Shown: positions 1 to 11,648, counted from the first letter of the stretch. The stretch: 64,000 nt of DNA from Pseudomonadota bacterium (GCA_021826225.1 JAKBAV010000006.1:16719-80718), one strand, 5' to 3'. Translations and numbers: made by a program. Notes: generated by a model from the letters alone, not told the origin.

Positions 1-180
1 GCCAAAGCCCATGCAGCGCAGCCGGCCATCGGCTTCGCCGCGCCCGATCATGCAGGTGATTTTCGACGAGCCGATATCGAGCACGCCGAACGGGCCTGAG
101 CGAATATTTTTAACCCGCAACGGCTCCTCCGCCCGCGTCATCACATCAAGGGCCGGCGGGCGGCGCGACATGCTGTTCAT
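1..180 (-). CDS. ftsA: FtsA, cell division actin-like protein (N-terminal part, cut by window edge)
   Basis: Only the first 60 codons are present; the rest lies beyond the left edge. The translation begins [16 protein letters not shown] and reaches FGVLDIGSSKITCMIGRG, the first phosphate-binding segment of the actin/Hsp70 ATPase fold in FtsA. FtsA tethers FtsZ to the membrane and recruits later divisome proteins. Its ATG overlaps the TGA of ftsQ (ATGA), as is usual at the ftsQ-ftsA junction, and ftsZ would be expected just outside the window. It is shorter than the ORF-track cut-off, so it is not listed there. The call rests on the DIGSSK motif plus position. Confidence 0.9.
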   Translation of the reverse strand, partial: MNSMSRRPPALDVMTRAEEPLRVKNIRSGPFGVLDIGSSKITCMIGRGEADGRLRCMGFG

Positions 181-1130
181 GGCTTGGCTCCGTTTTTCTG
201 GTTCGTCCCGGCCGGCGGCGCGGGTGGCGCATAAGGGCGCACGATCAGCCGGCCCGGCTGGCGCAAATCAATATCCTCCACCGGGCGGTCGAGCAGCTGC
301 ATAGAGGCTTGCAACGCCGCGAGCTGGCCGATGGCGCCGGCCTCGTCACTCCCAGGCAGTTTAACAACCGCATGGTCCTTGAGGATGAGATTCCAGCGCA
401 GCCCGTCAACATGCTGAGCGGCGACGACATGCGCCAGCACCACGGGTACGGTTTTAAGTTCCGCCAGCAGGGTGGCTGCGAATTTCGGTGCATCGCCGCC
501 CGAGAGCAGCAGCAGCCCGGGCTCGCGCCGCTTTGCCGCCGCCGCATCCTGATTGGCGATGACCGCGCCGTCTTTATCGATGAGCACGAATTGCACGTGA
601 CCATCCTGCATGGTCTGCCAGATGGCCAGGGCATCGCGCTCGGTGATGTCGACGACGAGCGTGCCGGGCAGCACACGCTCGACCGTTACGCTCTGCACCG
701 GCCCCAGCTGCGCCACGCGATTCTGCACGGCACCGAGTGAAAAACCCAGAGCCGGATCGCCGGGCTTCACGCCGATGGCGGTATCCAGAACGGCCGGGTC
801 CAGGCTCCCGGCGCCGTTTATCTCGACCTTGGATATACGCAGGCCGAGATCGGCGCCGAGCGTGGCCAGGCCGAAACCGGAATGCGGTGCCACGGCGGCG
901 GCGGGCTGCGGTGCCGCTGCGGGCAGGCTGCGGAAGAGTTCCGCGCCGATGACGAAAACCGCGCCGAGTCCGATAAGCCAGAGGCCGGGCTTCAAGGATT
1001 TACGCATCCGGCGGAGGAACAGCGTGCGTTGCGTCAGCCGGTCCTGGCGCGGCACCGGCTTCCTGCTGCGCGCGCGGCGGTGCGGCGGGGGGGCGCGCTC
1101 AAGCGGGCTCATGCTCTCTATCCGCGGCAT
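177..1130 (-). CDS. ftsQ: Cell division protein FtsQ
   Basis: FtsQ is a single-pass inner-membrane divisome protein that bridges early (FtsA/Z) and late (FtsL/B/W/I) components. The 317-aa product has a basic, Pro/Arg-rich cytoplasmic N-terminus, one membrane segment at about residues 49-66 ([18 protein letters not shown]), and a POTRA domain from about residue 98 ([17 protein letters not shown]). A beta domain follows, with an Ala/Pro-rich end. The chosen ATG has a purine-rich upstream stretch (GAGAGGG) and overlaps the ddl stop by 13 bases. A second ATG 18 bases downstream is possible. The stop overlaps ftsA. Length and order fit alphaproteobacterial FtsQ. Confidence 0.95.
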   Translation of the reverse strand: MPRIESMSPLERAPPPHRRARSRKPVPRQDRLTQRTLFLRRMRKSLKPGLWLIGLGAVFVIGAELFRSLPAAAPQPAAAVAPHSGFGLATLGADLGLRISKVEINGAGSLDPAVLDTAIGVKPGDPALGFSLGAVQNRVAQLGPVQSVTVERVLPGTLVVDITERDALAIWQTMQDGHVQFVLIDKDGAVIANQDAAAAKRREPGLLLLSGGDAPKFAATLLAELKTVPVVLAHVVAAQHVDGLRWNLILKDHAVVKLPGSDEAGAIGQLAALQASMQLLDRPVEDIDLRQPGRLIVRPYAPPAPPAGTNQKNGAKP

Positions 1131-2020
1131 TGCGCCCTCTCGACCATCCAGGCGCAGAGCGCCGGAAAATCCATGCCGGCAACCGCCGCCTGCTCCGGCA
1201 AAAGAGAAGTTGGCGTCATGCCCGGCTGGGTGTTCACCTCGAGCAGCACCAGCCTGCCTGTTGCGTCATCATAACGCAAATCCGCGCGGGATGCGCCACG
1301 GCAACCCAGCGCCCGATGCGCCGCGAGTGCGACATCCTTGGCGGCCTGGGTGACCTCGTCAGGAATTTGCGCCGGCACCACATGGCGCGAGCCACCGGGA
1401 GCATATTTCGCGTGATAATCGTAGAAATCCTCCTCGGTGAGGATTTCGGTCACGTAGAGCGCGCGGTCCTCCAGCACGCATACGGTAAGCTCCCGGCCGG
1501 GGATGAACTGCTCGACCATTGCGGGACCGTAATTCCAGTCACGCACGATATCGGCATGGCGATTGCTGCCCGGGTGGACGATGGAAACACCGACGGAAGA
1601 CCCCTCATTCACCGGCTTCACCACGTAAGGCGGCGGCAGCGGGTCGTGGTCGGTCAGCTCGGCGATATCGACGATGCGATGCGGCGCCACAGGCAGGCCG
1701 GCGGCGGCGAACACGGCTTTCGCGGCGGCTTTGTCCATGGCCATGGCGGAGGCGCGCACGCCCGAATGCGTATAGGGAATCCCCAGATAATCCAGCACGC
1801 CCTGGATCGTGCCATCCTCGCCGAAGCGGCCATGCAAGGCGTTGAACACCACATCGGGCGGCGGGCTCAGCGCCGCGATGAGCTGGCCGAGATCCTCGCC
1901 CACCACCACGGGCACAACCTCGAACCCGGCCGTGCGTAAGGCCTCCATCACCTGCGCGCCGGAGCGGAGCGAAACTTCCCGTTCGGCGGACATCCCGCCA
2001 TGCAGAACCGCGACACGCAT
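1118..2020 (-). CDS. ddl: D-alanine--D-alanine ligase
   Basis: Ddl joins two D-alanines with ATP in the cytoplasm, giving the dipeptide that MurF adds to the stem peptide. The 300-aa product starts [21 protein letters not shown], the N-terminal Ddl signature, and carries ATP-grasp features ([17 protein letters not shown] in the middle, [11 protein letters not shown] near the end as metal/ATP ligands). The ORF track begins 36 bases earlier. I prefer the ATG at 2020 because it overlaps the murB TGA (ATGA) like the other junctions, and the family begins there. It belongs to the mraZ-ftsA operon. Confidence 0.95.
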   Translation of the reverse strand: MRVAVLHGGMSAEREVSLRSGAQVMEALRTAGFEVVPVVVGEDLGQLIAALSPPPDVVFNALHGRFGEDGTIQGVLDYLGIPYTHSGVRASAMAMDKAAAKAVFAAAGLPVAPHRIVDIAELTDHDPLPPPYVVKPVNEGSSVGVSIVHPGSNRHADIVRDWNYGPAMVEQFIPGRELTVCVLEDRALYVTEILTEEDFYDYHAKYAPGGSRHVVPAQIPDEVTQAAKDVALAAHRALGCRGASRADLRYDDATGRLVLLEVNTQPGMTPTSLLPEQAAVAGMDFPALCAWMVERAQCRG

Positions 2021-2913
2021 CAGGAATTTACTCCAATTCGCTTGATTTCCCAGCACAGCGCCGCGCCTGTCTCACGCGCCACGCGGCGCCGCACTTCCTC
2101 GCCCAGGGCTTCCAACTCAGCGGCCGTGGCATCGCCCAGATTCAACAGAAAGTTGCAATGCAGCTCGGAAACCTGCGCGCGGCCCATAGTCAACCCGCGG
2201 CAGCCGGCGGCATCGATCAGCTCCCAGGCTTTCTGGCCATCTGGATTGGCGAAGGTCGAGCCACCCGTGCGGGCCCGCACGGGCTGCGAAGTTTCACGCC
2301 GGGTTTTGATCTCGGCCATGCGCGCGCCGATCAGCGCCGCCTCGCCGGGCCGCGCGCGCAGCCGTGCACGCACGATAACCGCACCCGGCGGCAGATTGGC
2401 ATGACGATAGGACAGGCCAAGCTCGAGTGCCGGCACACGGCGCAACTCGCCCTCGCGTGTCACCAGTTCCACCCAGTCCAGCACCTCGGCGATATCACCG
2501 CCATAAGCACCCGCGTTCATCGCCACCGCACCCCCGATGGTGCCAGGTATACCCGACAGAAATTCCAGCCCCGCCAGCCTCGCCTCGGCGGCGTATTCCG
2601 AAACCGAAATATCCAGCGCCGCCGCCCCGGCGATCACGCCATCCGCCTCGACCACCACATCGCCAAAGCCGCGTGCCAACTTCACGACCACGCCATTAAT
2701 GCCACCATCGCGGATGATGAGGTTGGAGGCCGCGCCGATCACCGTCACCGGCATCTCGGGCGGCAGATCGCGCAGAAAGGCGCAGAGATCCTCAACATCG
2801 GCCGGGCGCAGCAAAAACTCCGCCGGGCCGCCGACGCGGAACCAGGTCAGCGGGGCGAGCAGCGCGCGTTCCATCAGCCGGCCGCGTGTGGCGGGGATGA
2901 TTGTGGCCATCAT
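2020..2913 (-). CDS. murB: UDP-N-acetylmuramate dehydrogenase MurB
   Basis: MurB is an FAD enzyme that reduces UDP-GlcNAc-enolpyruvate to UDP-MurNAc with NADPH. The product (297 aa from the ATG at 2913) shows the FAD-binding core ([19 protein letters not shown]), the [19 protein letters not shown] stretch and the [13 protein letters not shown] segment that holds the catalytic serine of type I MurB. The track ORF starts at 3009. The ATG at 2913 overlaps the murC TGA and begins [14 protein letters not shown], a sensible start, whereas the upstream extension is low-complexity read-through into murC. Confidence 0.95.
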   Translation of the reverse strand: MMATIIPATRGRLMERALLAPLTWFRVGGPAEFLLRPADVEDLCAFLRDLPPEMPVTVIGAASNLIIRDGGINGVVVKLARGFGDVVVEADGVIAGAAALDISVSEYAAEARLAGLEFLSGIPGTIGGAVAMNAGAYGGDIAEVLDWVELVTREGELRRVPALELGLSYRHANLPPGAVIVRARLRARPGEAALIGARMAEIKTRRETSQPVRARTGGSTFANPDGQKAWELIDAAGCRGLTMGRAQVSELHCNFLLNLGDATAAELEALGEEVRRRVARETGAALCWEIKRIGVNS

Positions 2914-4346
2914 CGCCGCACCCCCGCGGCGCGCGCCGCGCTCTGCAACTCGCCAAGCTGGCCCGGCAATATTGCCGCCCATTGCGTTATGTTCCCGGCC
3001 CCCAGGCACACCACGTAATCGCCCTGCCGCGCGATGGCATGGACCATTTCGGCAAGATGCGAGGGGTCGGAGAGCGGCACGACCTGGCGGTGGCCGCGTT
3101 CACGCAGACCTTCCACCAGGGCGTCCTTGTCGATGCCTTCGATGGGGTCTTCGCCGGCTGCGTACACATCGGCGACGATGACGGTACCCGCATCATTCAT
3201 GCAGGTACAAAAATCTTCGAACAGGCTTTCCAGCCGGGAATAACGATGCGGCTGCACCACGGCGACCACATCGCGCGCGCCGGCCTGGCGCGCGGCCTTC
3301 AGCACGGCGGCGATTTCCACCGGGTGATGCCCGTAATCGTCGATCACGGTGATGCCACCGGTCTCCCCGGTTTTGGTGAAGCGCCGCTTCACGCCGGCAA
3401 ACGCGCCCAGCGCGGCCTTGATCTGCGGCTCCTCGATTTCCATTTCAATGGCAACGGCAATCGCCGCGAGCGCATTCTGCACGTTATGGCTGCCCAGCAT
3501 CGGCAACCTGAACGGGCCGATACGTCGCGCACGGCCTGAAATGCGATCCGCGATGCGCACCTCGAAGGTGGCGCCATCCTTGGAATACATGATGCGCTCA
3601 CCGCGCACATCCGCCTGCGGCGAAAAACCGTAGGTTATCACGCGATGGTCGGACAGCACGGGCAGCATCTGCTGCACGGCGGGATGGTCGATGCACAGCA
3701 CGGCAAAGCCGTAGAACGGGATGTTGGAGACAAATTGCCGATAGCCCGCCTCCATTGCCTCGCGCGTGCCCCAATGGTCGAGATGTTCCGGATCCATATT
3801 GGTGACGATGGTGATGACCGCGGGCAGACGCAGGAAACTGCCATCGGATTCATCGGCTTCCACCACCATCCACTCGCCAGCCCCGAGCCGCGTATTGGAG
3901 CCATAGGCGTTGATGATACCACCATTGATGACGGTCGGGTCCAGCCCCGCGCCTTCGAGCACGGCGGCGACCAGCGAGGTCGTCGTGGTTTTGCCATGCG
4001 TGCCGCCAATGGCGATGGCCCATTTCAGCCGCATCAGCTCGGCCAGCATCTCCGCGCGGCGCACCACGGGGATCAGCTTCTTGCGCGCCGCGACGACTTC
4101 CGGGTTATCCTTCGGCACCGCCGTCGAAATCACCACAACCTGCGCGGCACCAAGGTTTTTCGCGTCATGGCCTATCGCCACCGGCACTCCGGCAGCACGC
4201 AGGCGCAATACATTGGCGCTTTCGGAAAGATCGGAGCCCTGCACCTGGTAGCCCAGCTCATGCAGCACCTCGGCAATGCCGGACATGCCGATGCCGCCAA
4301 TGCCGACGAAATGCAGCGGCCCTATGGATAATGGCAGCGCCCTCAT
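2910..4346 (-). CDS. murC: UDP-N-acetylmuramate--L-alanine ligase MurC
   Basis: MurC adds L-alanine to UDP-MurNAc with ATP, the first stem-peptide step. The 478-aa product has the N-terminal Rossmann-like nucleotide-sugar domain ([20 protein letters not shown], residues 13-32). The Mur-ligase P-loop [12 protein letters not shown] follows at about 115-126, with a central ATPase region and a C-terminal domain ([17 protein letters not shown]). The start codon overlaps the murG stop (ATGA), and the stop overlaps murB. Confidence 0.97.
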   Translation of the reverse strand: MRALPLSIGPLHFVGIGGIGMSGIAEVLHELGYQVQGSDLSESANVLRLRAAGVPVAIGHDAKNLGAAQVVVISTAVPKDNPEVVAARKKLIPVVRRAEMLAELMRLKWAIAIGGTHGKTTTTSLVAAVLEGAGLDPTVINGGIINAYGSNTRLGAGEWMVVEADESDGSFLRLPAVITIVTNMDPEHLDHWGTREAMEAGYRQFVSNIPFYGFAVLCIDHPAVQQMLPVLSDHRVITYGFSPQADVRGERIMYSKDGATFEVRIADRISGRARRIGPFRLPMLGSHNVQNALAAIAVAIEMEIEEPQIKAALGAFAGVKRRFTKTGETGGITVIDDYGHHPVEIAAVLKAARQAGARDVVAVVQPHRYSRLESLFEDFCTCMNDAGTVIVADVYAAGEDPIEGIDKDALVEGLRERGHRQVVPLSDPSHLAEMVHAIARQGDYVVCLGAGNITQWAAILPGQLGELQSAARAAGVRR

Positions 4347-5449
4347 GCCGGCACCCCTTCCAGCACCATATCCGCGAGCTTCGCCGCCGCATCAACCCGC
4401 CCGGCGGCCGTGGCAGCTCTCGCCATATTCGTCAAATTCGCAGAATCCATCAACAAGCTCTCAATCTGTTCAGCCAGTATCGCCGGTGTCAGCCCAGCCT
4501 GATCCACGCGCCGCGCGGCCCCGGTTGCACCCAGCGCATCGGCATTGGCGCGCTGGTGGTCGTCGATGGCGCCGGGCAGCGGAATGAAAATCGCCGGGCG
4601 TCCCACCGCGGCAATTTCGGCCACGCTGGAGGCACCGGCGCGGCTCACCACCAGATGCGCCTTGGCCAGAAGCGCCGCCACATCGGTAAAAAACGGCGCC
4701 AGCTCGGCCGCGATGCCGGCGGCAGCGAAGGTCCGGCGCGCCTGTTCAAGCTCTTCCTTGCGGCATTGCTGCGTCACGTTCAACCGCGCCCGCAGGGTTT
4801 CCGGCAGCGCCGCCAGCGCCTCGGGCAGCAAGGTGCCGAATAGTTTCGCACCCAGGGATCCGCCAAGGATCAGAAGCTCGATACGCTCAGCCGGCGCCGC
4901 GTAACCCGCGCCATGGAGCACGGCAATGGCCGGGCGCACCGGGTTACCAACCACCCGCACCGTAACCCCTGCTGGTACGCCCAAAGTATTTGCGAAATTC
5001 AGCGCCAGAACATCCGCCCGGCGCGCGAGGAACCGGTTGGCGCGGCCGAGCACCGCATTCTGTTCGTGCAAAATCACGCGCGGTCTGGCGCCGAACAGGC
5101 TGGCCGCCGCCAGCACCGGCGGCACGGCGGGATAGCCACCAAACGCCACCAATGCGGCGGGGCGCAATGCGCGCAAAATCCGCCTTGCCTCGACCACGCC
5201 ACGGGCCAGGGCAAAAGCCCCTTGCGTGGCGCGCTTAAGCCCGCGCCCTGATAACCCGGCGCCGGAAATCACATAACGCTCCGTTTGTGCGAAGACCGGC
5301 GAGGCAAGACCACCCGAGCGGGCATCGGTAAGCAGCACCACGCATTCGCCCCGGCGCAACAATTCGGCGGCCAGGGCCTCGGCGGGGTAGAAATGCCCCC
5401 CCGTGCCGCCGGCCGCGATCACCACCGGCCTGTGCGCCATCATCCTCAT
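4343..5449 (-). CDS. murG: Undecaprenyldiphospho-muramoylpentapeptide beta-N-acetylglucosaminyltransferase MurG
   Basis: MurG is a peripheral inner-membrane glycosyltransferase (GT28, GT-B fold). It transfers GlcNAc from UDP-GlcNAc to lipid I, making lipid II. The 368-aa product has the N-terminal glycine-rich loop [16 protein letters not shown], the [13 protein letters not shown] segment, a second glycine-rich loop [11 protein letters not shown], and the donor-binding [23 protein letters not shown]. The start at 5449 overlaps the ftsW TGA. Two further ATGs lie within the next ten bases, so the exact start may be two or three codons later. Confidence 0.97.
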   Translation of the reverse strand: MRMMAHRPVVIAAGGTGGHFYPAEALAAELLRRGECVVLLTDARSGGLASPVFAQTERYVISGAGLSGRGLKRATQGAFALARGVVEARRILRALRPAALVAFGGYPAVPPVLAAASLFGARPRVILHEQNAVLGRANRFLARRADVLALNFANTLGVPAGVTVRVVGNPVRPAIAVLHGAGYAAPAERIELLILGGSLGAKLFGTLLPEALAALPETLRARLNVTQQCRKEELEQARRTFAAAGIAAELAPFFTDVAALLAKAHLVVSRAGASSVAEIAAVGRPAIFIPLPGAIDDHQRANADALGATGAARRVDQAGLTPAILAEQIESLLMDSANLTNMARAATAAGRVDAAAKLADMVLEGVPA

Positions 5450-6561
5450 GACATTTCCATCTTCGGCCGGCGCCGCGTGAGGGCGAGGAGGAAACCCATC
5501 TGAATCGAGGTCGCCAGGGCCGAGCTGCCGCCATAGGAGATGAACGGCAAGGTCATCCCCTTGGTCGGAATCAATGACAGCGACGAGGCCATGTTCACGA
5601 AAGCCTGCAACCCGAAGGCGACAATCAATCCGCCCGCCGCCAGCACCACGAAGAGATTATTCTCAGACAGCAGCCGCACCAGCGCCCGCAGCACGATGGC
5701 CGCGAATACCAGAATGATGAATCCACAGAAAAACAGGCCAAACTCCTCGCCCGCGACGGCGAACACGAAATCCGCGCGGGCATCCGGCAGCCAGTTCTTC
5801 ACCTGCCCCTCGCCCGGCCCGAGGCCCCAGACGCCACCATTGCCGAAGGCTTCCAGCGCGGTCTGCGCCTGGCTGCCCGGCGGCGGGTTTATGAACATCT
5901 CGATCCGCGTATGCACATGGGTGATGAAGAAGAACGCATAGACCAGCGCCAGCAGCACCACGACCGCCGCCATACCGACCCATTTCATATCCATGCCGTC
6001 GAGATAAAACTGCGCCAGCACGACCATGGTGAAGAGAAAGGTCATCCCGATATCCGGCTGCATCTTCAACAGCATCGCGGTGAGCACAAACACGCCCAGG
6101 GCCGCGCGCTTGCCGGGAAAGCCAGGCGTGCGCCTGGCTTCGGCGATGCACCAGCCGGAGATAATGATGAAGGCCGGGCGCAGGAACTCCGAAGGCTGCA
6201 CCGTGAATCCGGGCAGTGCTAGCCAACGGTTGGCGCCATCCACCTGCGTGCCGTGCACCAGGGTGAAGGCGGTAAGGAGGAAGAATACGATGCCAAGGCC
6301 AAGCGCCGTCAGCTTCACCTGGCGCAGCGACAGCATGGACATGCCCAGCATCACGCCGCCGCCCATGGCCAGAAACAATATCTGCTTCAGCATCGCGATG
6401 GTATGCGGGTCGGATAGCCTCGTGGAGAATCCGGGCATCGCCGCCAGCGCCAGCACATAGCCGACGCCAAGCAGCACGGCGAGACCGAGCATGGTGGCGC
6501 GGTCAACGCTCCACCACCATTTGCCCAGGAAGGAATTATCGGCACGGGACAGCGGCGGCAT
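5446..6561 (-). CDS. ftsW: Peptidoglycan glycosyltransferase FtsW (SEDS)
   Basis: FtsW is the SEDS-family multipass membrane polymerase of the septum and works with the transpeptidase FtsI. The product is 371 aa from the ATG at 6561 ([21 protein letters not shown]). It contains about ten hydrophobic segments, the ANRWLALPGFTVQPSEFLRPA motif, and the C-terminal SLIPTKGMTLPFISYGGSS signature typical of FtsW/RodA. The ORF-track start 36 codons upstream lies inside murD. The chosen ATG shares a base with the murD TAA (TAATG), in keeping with the coupled operon. Confidence 0.96.
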   Translation of the reverse strand: MPPLSRADNSFLGKWWWSVDRATMLGLAVLLGVGYVLALAAMPGFSTRLSDPHTIAMLKQILFLAMGGGVMLGMSMLSLRQVKLTALGLGIVFFLLTAFTLVHGTQVDGANRWLALPGFTVQPSEFLRPAFIIISGWCIAEARRTPGFPGKRAALGVFVLTAMLLKMQPDIGMTFLFTMVVLAQFYLDGMDMKWVGMAAVVVLLALVYAFFFITHVHTRIEMFINPPPGSQAQTALEAFGNGGVWGLGPGEGQVKNWLPDARADFVFAVAGEEFGLFFCGFIILVFAAIVLRALVRLLSENNLFVVLAAGGLIVAFGLQAFVNMASSLSLIPTKGMTLPFISYGGSSALATSIQMGFLLALTRRRPKMEMS

Positions 6562-7844
6562 TACGCTGCACCTCCTTGCGCGAGCGCGGCGAAACACTCG
6601 CCACGGGCCTCGAAATTCGCGAACTGGTCGAAGCTCGCGGCGGCCGGCGAGAACAGCACCACGCCGCATGCGGAAGCGGCGGCGAAAGCGGCGGGCACGG
6701 CGCGCTCAAGCGTGCCTGCAACTTCATTGGCAACCCCGGCCGCGCTCAGGGTCCGCGCGAAAGCCGCTCCGTCCTGGCCGATCAGAAACGCTTTTTCAAT
6801 ACGCGGAAAAAACGGCGCCAGCTCCTCGATTCCACCTGTCTTGGCAACACCACCGGCAATCCACACGAAACGTTCATAGCAGGCCATGGCACGGCTGGCG
6901 GCATCGGCATTGGTCGCCTTGCTGTCATTGATGAAGCGCACGCCATCGCGCACGGCCACTTCCTGCTGGCGGTGCGCCAGCCCGGGGAAGCTGCGTATCC
7001 CCTCCGCGATCACCGCCTCATCCACCCCCAGCGCGCGGGCCATGGCGGCAGCGGCGGCGGCGTTCTGCGCGTTGTGCTCGCCCGGCAGCGCCGGCGCGCC
7101 GGTGGCGGCACCCAGGCCGGAAATCTCCACCACCGGCACATTACGGGTCCGCAGCCAGTCCGCCATGAAGCGCGACCCGGCATCGTCAATGCCGATCACC
7201 GCCATGCAGCCCTCGTCCTGGCGCGCGAATATCTCCCGCTTGACCGCGGCATAGCCGGCCATGTCCCCGTGGCGCTCAAGATGGTCCGGCGAGAGATTAA
7301 GCATAACCGCGACATCGAACCGCAATGTCGCGAGTCTCTCCAACATGTAGCTCGACATTTCGAGCACATACACGCCGTCATCCGGCAGAATCGGCAAAGC
7401 CAGGGCAGCCGGGCCGAGATTGCCCCCCGCCGCATTGGGAATACCGGCCAAAGTGAGGATATGCGCGAGGAGCGCGGTGGTGGTGGATTTTCCGTTCGTA
7501 CCCGTAATCCCGGCGAAACGCGCCCTGGAGCCGGCCGCGCGCGCAATCTGGTAGAGCAGTTCCGCATCGGTGAGAATCGGCACGCCATGCGCGACCGCCC
7601 AGGCCGCCTCGGGATGCGGCTGCGGCCGTTCATGCGGAATGCCGGGCGAGAGCACCACAGCCTCCAGTCGCCCTGCGATGTCCGAGGGCCGCGCCACGGT
7701 GAAACCGGACGCAGCCGCGCGGGAGGCGGGAGAATCGTCCCAGACGAAGACTTCGGCGCCCAACTCCCGCAGCCGCATGGCCGCCGGCAACCCGGCCTTG
7801 CCGAGCCCCACCACCGCATAGCGCTTGCCGGTACAGATGCTCAT
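6561..7844 (-). CDS. murD: UDP-N-acetylmuramoyl-L-alanine--D-glutamate ligase MurD
   Basis: MurD adds D-glutamate to UDP-MurNAc-L-Ala. The product is 427 aa from the ATG at 7844 ([18 protein letters not shown]). It has the N-terminal Rossmann domain, the P-loop [11 protein letters not shown] at residues 111-121, the [16 protein letters not shown] region and the C-terminal [13 protein letters not shown] motif. The longer track ORF runs back into mraY and is not credible. The ATG overlaps the mraY TGA (ATGA). Confidence 0.96.
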   Translation of the reverse strand: MSICTGKRYAVVGLGKAGLPAAMRLRELGAEVFVWDDSPASRAAASGFTVARPSDIAGRLEAVVLSPGIPHERPQPHPEAAWAVAHGVPILTDAELLYQIARAAGSRARFAGITGTNGKSTTTALLAHILTLAGIPNAAGGNLGPAALALPILPDDGVYVLEMSSYMLERLATLRFDVAVMLNLSPDHLERHGDMAGYAAVKREIFARQDEGCMAVIGIDDAGSRFMADWLRTRNVPVVEISGLGAATGAPALPGEHNAQNAAAAAAMARALGVDEAVIAEGIRSFPGLAHRQQEVAVRDGVRFINDSKATNADAASRAMACYERFVWIAGGVAKTGGIEELAPFFPRIEKAFLIGQDGAAFARTLSAAGVANEVAGTLERAVPAAFAAASACGVVLFSPAAASFDQFANFEARGECFAALAQGGAA

Positions 7845-8929
7845 CGGATTTTGAGGGTAGCCAGACCCACCAGCCCCAGAATCATGGAGATGATCCAGAA
7901 GCGGATCACGATGGTCGGCTCCGCCCAGCCTTTTTTCTCGAAATGATGGTGCAACGGCGCCATGAGAAACACACGCCGGCCGGTGCGCTTGTACCAGAAC
8001 ACCTGCACGATGACCGAGACCGTCTCGACCACGAACAGCCCGCCGACAATGGCCAGCACGATCTCGCTCTTGGTCGCCACCGCCACGGCCCCCAGCGCAC
8101 CGCCCAGCGAGAGCGAGCCGGTATCGCCCATGAACACGGCGGCGGGTGGCGCGTTGAACCACAGGAAACCGAGCCCGGCGCCGATGAGAGCCGAGAGAAA
8201 CACCGCCAGCTCGCCCACGCCGGGTACGAAATGCAGTTCAAGATACCCCGCGAAAATCTTGTTCCCCACGAGATAGGCGATGAGCGAGAAGACGGCCGCG
8301 GCGATCATCGTCGGCACGGTGGCCAGGCCATCCAGCCCGTCGGTGAAATTCACCGCATTGGCGGCGCCCATCATCACGAATAATCCGACGAAGGGGAATA
8401 ATATGCCGAACGGGATCATCAGGCTCTTGAACAGCGGCAATGCCAGATCATCGGCGAAACCGGCCGGCATCAGCGAGATCATCCACACCGCAGCGATCAG
8501 CCCGATCACGCTTTCACTCAGCAGCCGCACTCGGCCGGACACGCCCTTGGTGTTGCGCCGCGTCAGCTTCAGGAAATCATCGGCGAAGCCGACCGCGCCA
8601 TAGCCAAAGGTGACGAACAAAGTCGCCCAGACGAAGCCGTTGCCGAGATCGCCCCAGAGCAGCACCGAAAGCCCCAGCGCCAGCAGGATCAGCACCCCGC
8701 CCATGGTCGGCGTGCCCTTTTTCTCGATCAGATGCCGCTCCGGCCCATCCGAGCGGATCGGCTGGCCATGGCGCTGCATGGCCTTCAGCTTGCGGATTAT
8801 CCGCGGCCCCAGCCAGAAGCTGATGATGAGCGCTGTGAGGCACGCCCCGCCGGCCCGGAAGGTGATGTACCGGAACAGGTTGAAGGCATGGACACTCCCA
8901 GCCAGCGGCAAAAGAAACCAGTAGAACAT
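7841..8929 (-). CDS. mraY: Phospho-N-acetylmuramoyl-pentapeptide-transferase MraY
   Basis: MraY is a multipass inner-membrane enzyme that transfers phospho-MurNAc-pentapeptide to undecaprenyl phosphate, giving lipid I. The 362-aa product has about ten membrane segments. It carries the conserved aspartate motifs [16 protein letters not shown] and [13 protein letters not shown] and the C-terminal [15 protein letters not shown], which is diagnostic for the family. The ATG shares a base with the murF stop (TGATG), and the TGA overlaps murD. Confidence 0.97.
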   Translation of the reverse strand: MFYWFLLPLAGSVHAFNLFRYITFRAGGACLTALIISFWLGPRIIRKLKAMQRHGQPIRSDGPERHLIEKKGTPTMGGVLILLALGLSVLLWGDLGNGFVWATLFVTFGYGAVGFADDFLKLTRRNTKGVSGRVRLLSESVIGLIAAVWMISLMPAGFADDLALPLFKSLMIPFGILFPFVGLFVMMGAANAVNFTDGLDGLATVPTMIAAAVFSLIAYLVGNKIFAGYLELHFVPGVGELAVFLSALIGAGLGFLWFNAPPAAVFMGDTGSLSLGGALGAVAVATKSEIVLAIVGGLFVVETVSVIVQVFWYKRTGRRVFLMAPLHHHFEKKGWAEPTIVIRFWIISMILGLVGLATLKIR

Positions 8930-10266
8930 CAGGCGGGGCTTTCCAGGGCAGAGATCACGTCGCGCATCCGGCTGCCATAGCTGCCCTTCACCAGAACCAC
9001 ATCGCCGTCCCGGAGGGCGGCCTTTACCACAGGTGCCAGGGCGGCAGCATTTTCCGCATGCGCGCCCTGCATGGACGGGGGCAGCGAGTCGAACAAAACT
9101 TTACTCCAGGGCCCGCAGGCGAAAACAATATCCGCCGCCGTCTCCGTCCAGGGGCGCAGGTTCATATGCTCACCAGCGGAAAATTCGCCGAGTTCCAGCA
9201 TATCGCCCAGCACCGCGATGCGCCGGCCGCGTTGCAGCTGCAGTACCGATAAAGCCGCGCGCATCGAGGCGCCGGAGGCATTATAGCTTTCATCGAGCAA
9301 TGTCGCCTCGCCCTGGGCCAGCACGATCCGCCGCCGGGCGCCGCGTCCGGCATAAGGCACGAAGCCATCCAGCGCCGCCGCCGCCCGCACCACATCCAGC
9401 CCAAGAGCCTCGGCCGCCGCAAGCGCGGCCAGCGCGTTGAACGCCATGTGCCGGCCGGGGATTCGCAGCGTGAACATCACCTCCACCCCGCCGATCACGG
9501 CGGTGACGGTGCCGCTTTCAGCCGTCTCGTCGAGATGCAACAGCTGCGCGCCCGTGCCGGGAAATTCGATAACCCTGGCATGGTGCGGCACGGCCGCGCG
9601 CAAAGTCGCCGCATGCTCGGCGCTGCGCGGCAGCACGGCGGCACCACCGGGCACCAGCGCGCGGGAAATTTCGGCTTTCTCGCGCGCGATGGCGGCTTCC
9701 GAGCCCATCAGCCCGAGATGCGCGCGGTCCACGCAGGTGATGATGGCGACATCCGGCCGCACCATCGCCGCGAGCGGCGCGATCTCGCCGGGATGGTTCA
9801 TGCCGATCTCGAACACCCCGAACGCGGCCTCGCGCGGCATCCGGGCCAAGGTGAGCGGCACGCCGATATGGTTGTTGAAGCTCGCCTCGGCGGCATGCAC
9901 GGGGCCAAAACCGGAGAGCATGCGCCGCAGCATCTCCTTGGTCGTGGTCTTGCCCACGCTGCCGGTAACGGCGATGATCCTGGCGGCACCGCGCGCCCGC
10001 GCCGCCACGCCGAGCCGCTCCAGCGCGCGCAGCGTATCGGCCACCTCAATGGTATTGCCCTGCATCGGCCGCGTGACCAGCGCCGCCGCGGCACCTTTGG
10101 CAAACGCCGCCGCGACAAAATCATGCCCGTCGCGTTCGCCCCGCAGCGCCACGAACAGATCGCCCGGCTGCAGCGTGCGCGTATCGATGCTGATGCCCGA
10201 TACGTCCCAGCCACCCGGAACACCAAGTGCCGCCGCCAGTTCCGCAGCGCTCCATAGCGCGCTCAC
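8929..10266 (-). CDS. murF: UDP-N-acetylmuramoyl-tripeptide--D-alanyl-D-alanine ligase MurF
   Basis: MurF attaches D-Ala-D-Ala to the UDP-MurNAc-tripeptide and completes the soluble precursor. The product (about 445 aa) shows the P-loop [14 protein letters not shown], then [29 protein letters not shown] and a C-terminal [15 protein letters not shown] motif. The track begins at a TTG (10281). I prefer the GTG at 10266, which overlaps the murE TGA as GTGA and gives [15 protein letters not shown]. This choice is inference from the coupling pattern. It lies between murE and mraY in the dcw operon. Confidence 0.94.
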   Translation of the reverse strand: MSALWSAAELAAALGVPGGWDVSGISIDTRTLQPGDLFVALRGERDGHDFVAAAFAKGAAAALVTRPMQGNTIEVADTLRALERLGVAARARGAARIIAVTGSVGKTTTKEMLRRMLSGFGPVHAAEASFNNHIGVPLTLARMPREAAFGVFEIGMNHPGEIAPLAAMVRPDVAIITCVDRAHLGLMGSEAAIAREKAEISRALVPGGAAVLPRSAEHAATLRAAVPHHARVIEFPGTGAQLLHLDETAESGTVTAVIGGVEVMFTLRIPGRHMAFNALAALAAAEALGLDVVRAAAALDGFVPYAGRGARRRIVLAQGEATLLDESYNASGASMRAALSVLQLQRGRRIAVLGDMLELGEFSAGEHMNLRPWTETAADIVFACGPWSKVLFDSLPPSMQGAHAENAAALAPVVKAALRDGDVVLVKGSYGSRMRDVISALESPA

Positions 10267-11648
10267 AGGGCCGCCGCGCAATCACGGATGACCTCGGCAT
10301 CGTCGAACGGCACGACCTCGCCACCGCTCAGTATCTGCCCCTGCTCATGGCCCTTGCCCGCCACCACCAGCACGTCGCCCGGCTGCAGCGCCGCCAGCGC
10401 CTCGCCGATGGCGGTCCGGCGGTCGGCGATCTCCCGCGCATCCGGACAGGCCGCCATGATCGCGGCGCGGATATGGGCCGGGTTTTCGCTGCGCGGGTTG
10501 TCATCGGTGACAATGCAGTAATCCGCCCCCGCCGCCGCCGCCGCGCCCATGAGCGGGCGCTTGCCGGCATCGCGGTCACCGCCGGCGCCGAATACGATAT
10601 GCAGCCGGCCCAGCGCATGCGGCCGCAAGGCGCTGAGCGCACGGGCAATGGCATCGGGCGTATGCGCGTAATCGACATACGCGGCGGCGCCATTGGGCAA
10701 TACCACCGCGCGTTCAAGCCGGCCGCGCACGCCCCGCAGGCGCGGCAGCAGCGCAAGCGCATCGGCCACGCCGCAGGCCTCGGCCAGGCTGGCTGCCAGC
10801 ATGGCGTTATCCGCCTGGAACCGCCCGGGAAGCTGCAGCTTCACGCTGCGTCCAGCGCTGGTCACGAGCTGCCCGCCGGGATGCGGCGCGACATGATCCG
10901 CCCCCACCACGGCGAAATCCAGCCCTTGCGCGGCGGCGATCTCGCGCAGCCGGTGCAGCACATGCGGCGTGATATCCGCCATCACGCGGATCGCGCCGCC
11001 GGCCCGCATCAGGCGCGAGAACAGCGCGAGCTTGGCCTCGGCATAGGCCTCCATGGTGCCGTGATAATCCAGATGATCACGCGTGAAATTGGTGAAGCCG
11101 GCGGCGGCGAAGCGCAGGCCATCGAGCCGGTGCTGGGTGAGGCCGTGGCTGGAAGCCTCTAGCGCCACATGGGAAACGCCATCGCGCGCCAGTTCGGCCA
11201 GGGTCTGCGCCAGGGTCACCGGGTCCGGCGTGGTCAGGCTCTCGGTCACCGGGCGGCCCGGCGCCACCACGCCCAACGTGCCTATGGAGGCAGCCCGGCA
11301 CCCGGCCAGGGTAAATATCTGACGCAGGAAATCGACCGTGCTGGTCTTGCCGTTGGTGCCCGTAACGGCCACCAGCCGCTCCGGCAGCCGGCCCGCCAGC
11401 TCCACCGCAAGCTCCGCCAGTTTTGCGCGCGGCTCGGGCGCCATGATCAGCTTGCGCGGCGGCACGCCGGGCGGCCATTGCGTGCCCTCGGGCGCCAGCA
11501 CCGCCGCCGCCCCGCGCGCCACCGCCTCAGCGATGAAGGCGCGGCCATCTGTCCGCGTGCCAGGCAGGGCGGCGAACAGGAATCCCGGCCGCACGGCCTT
11601 GCTGTCAGCGGTTATGCCGGTAATACCGAGCATCTCAGGAGAGACCAT
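10263..11648 (-). CDS. murE: UDP-N-acetylmuramoyl-L-alanyl-D-glutamate--2,6-diaminopimelate ligase MurE
   Basis: MurE adds the third stem residue. The 461-aa product has the Mur-ligase P-loop VTGTNGKTSTVDFL at about residue 95 and SHGLTQHRLDGL in the central domain. Late in the protein it has DDNPRSENP, the DNPR motif associated with meso-diaminopimelate rather than lysine. This predicts a Gram-negative-type stem peptide. The ATG at 11648 is preceded by a GGGAG Shine-Dalgarno-like stretch and overlaps the end of ftsI by 14 bases. An internal ATG five codons later lacks a clear binding site. Confidence 0.96.
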   Translation of the reverse strand: MVSPEMLGITGITADSKAVRPGFLFAALPGTRTDGRAFIAEAVARGAAAVLAPEGTQWPPGVPPRKLIMAPEPRAKLAELAVELAGRLPERLVAVTGTNGKTSTVDFLRQIFTLAGCRAASIGTLGVVAPGRPVTESLTTPDPVTLAQTLAELARDGVSHVALEASSHGLTQHRLDGLRFAAAGFTNFTRDHLDYHGTMEAYAEAKLALFSRLMRAGGAIRVMADITPHVLHRLREIAAAQGLDFAVVGADHVAPHPGGQLVTSAGRSVKLQLPGRFQADNAMLAASLAEACGVADALALLPRLRGVRGRLERAVVLPNGAAAYVDYAHTPDAIARALSALRPHALGRLHIVFGAGGDRDAGKRPLMGAAAAAGADYCIVTDDNPRSENPAHIRAAIMAACPDAREIADRRTAIGEALAALQPGDVLVVAGKGHEQGQILSGGEVVPFDDAEVIRDCAAAL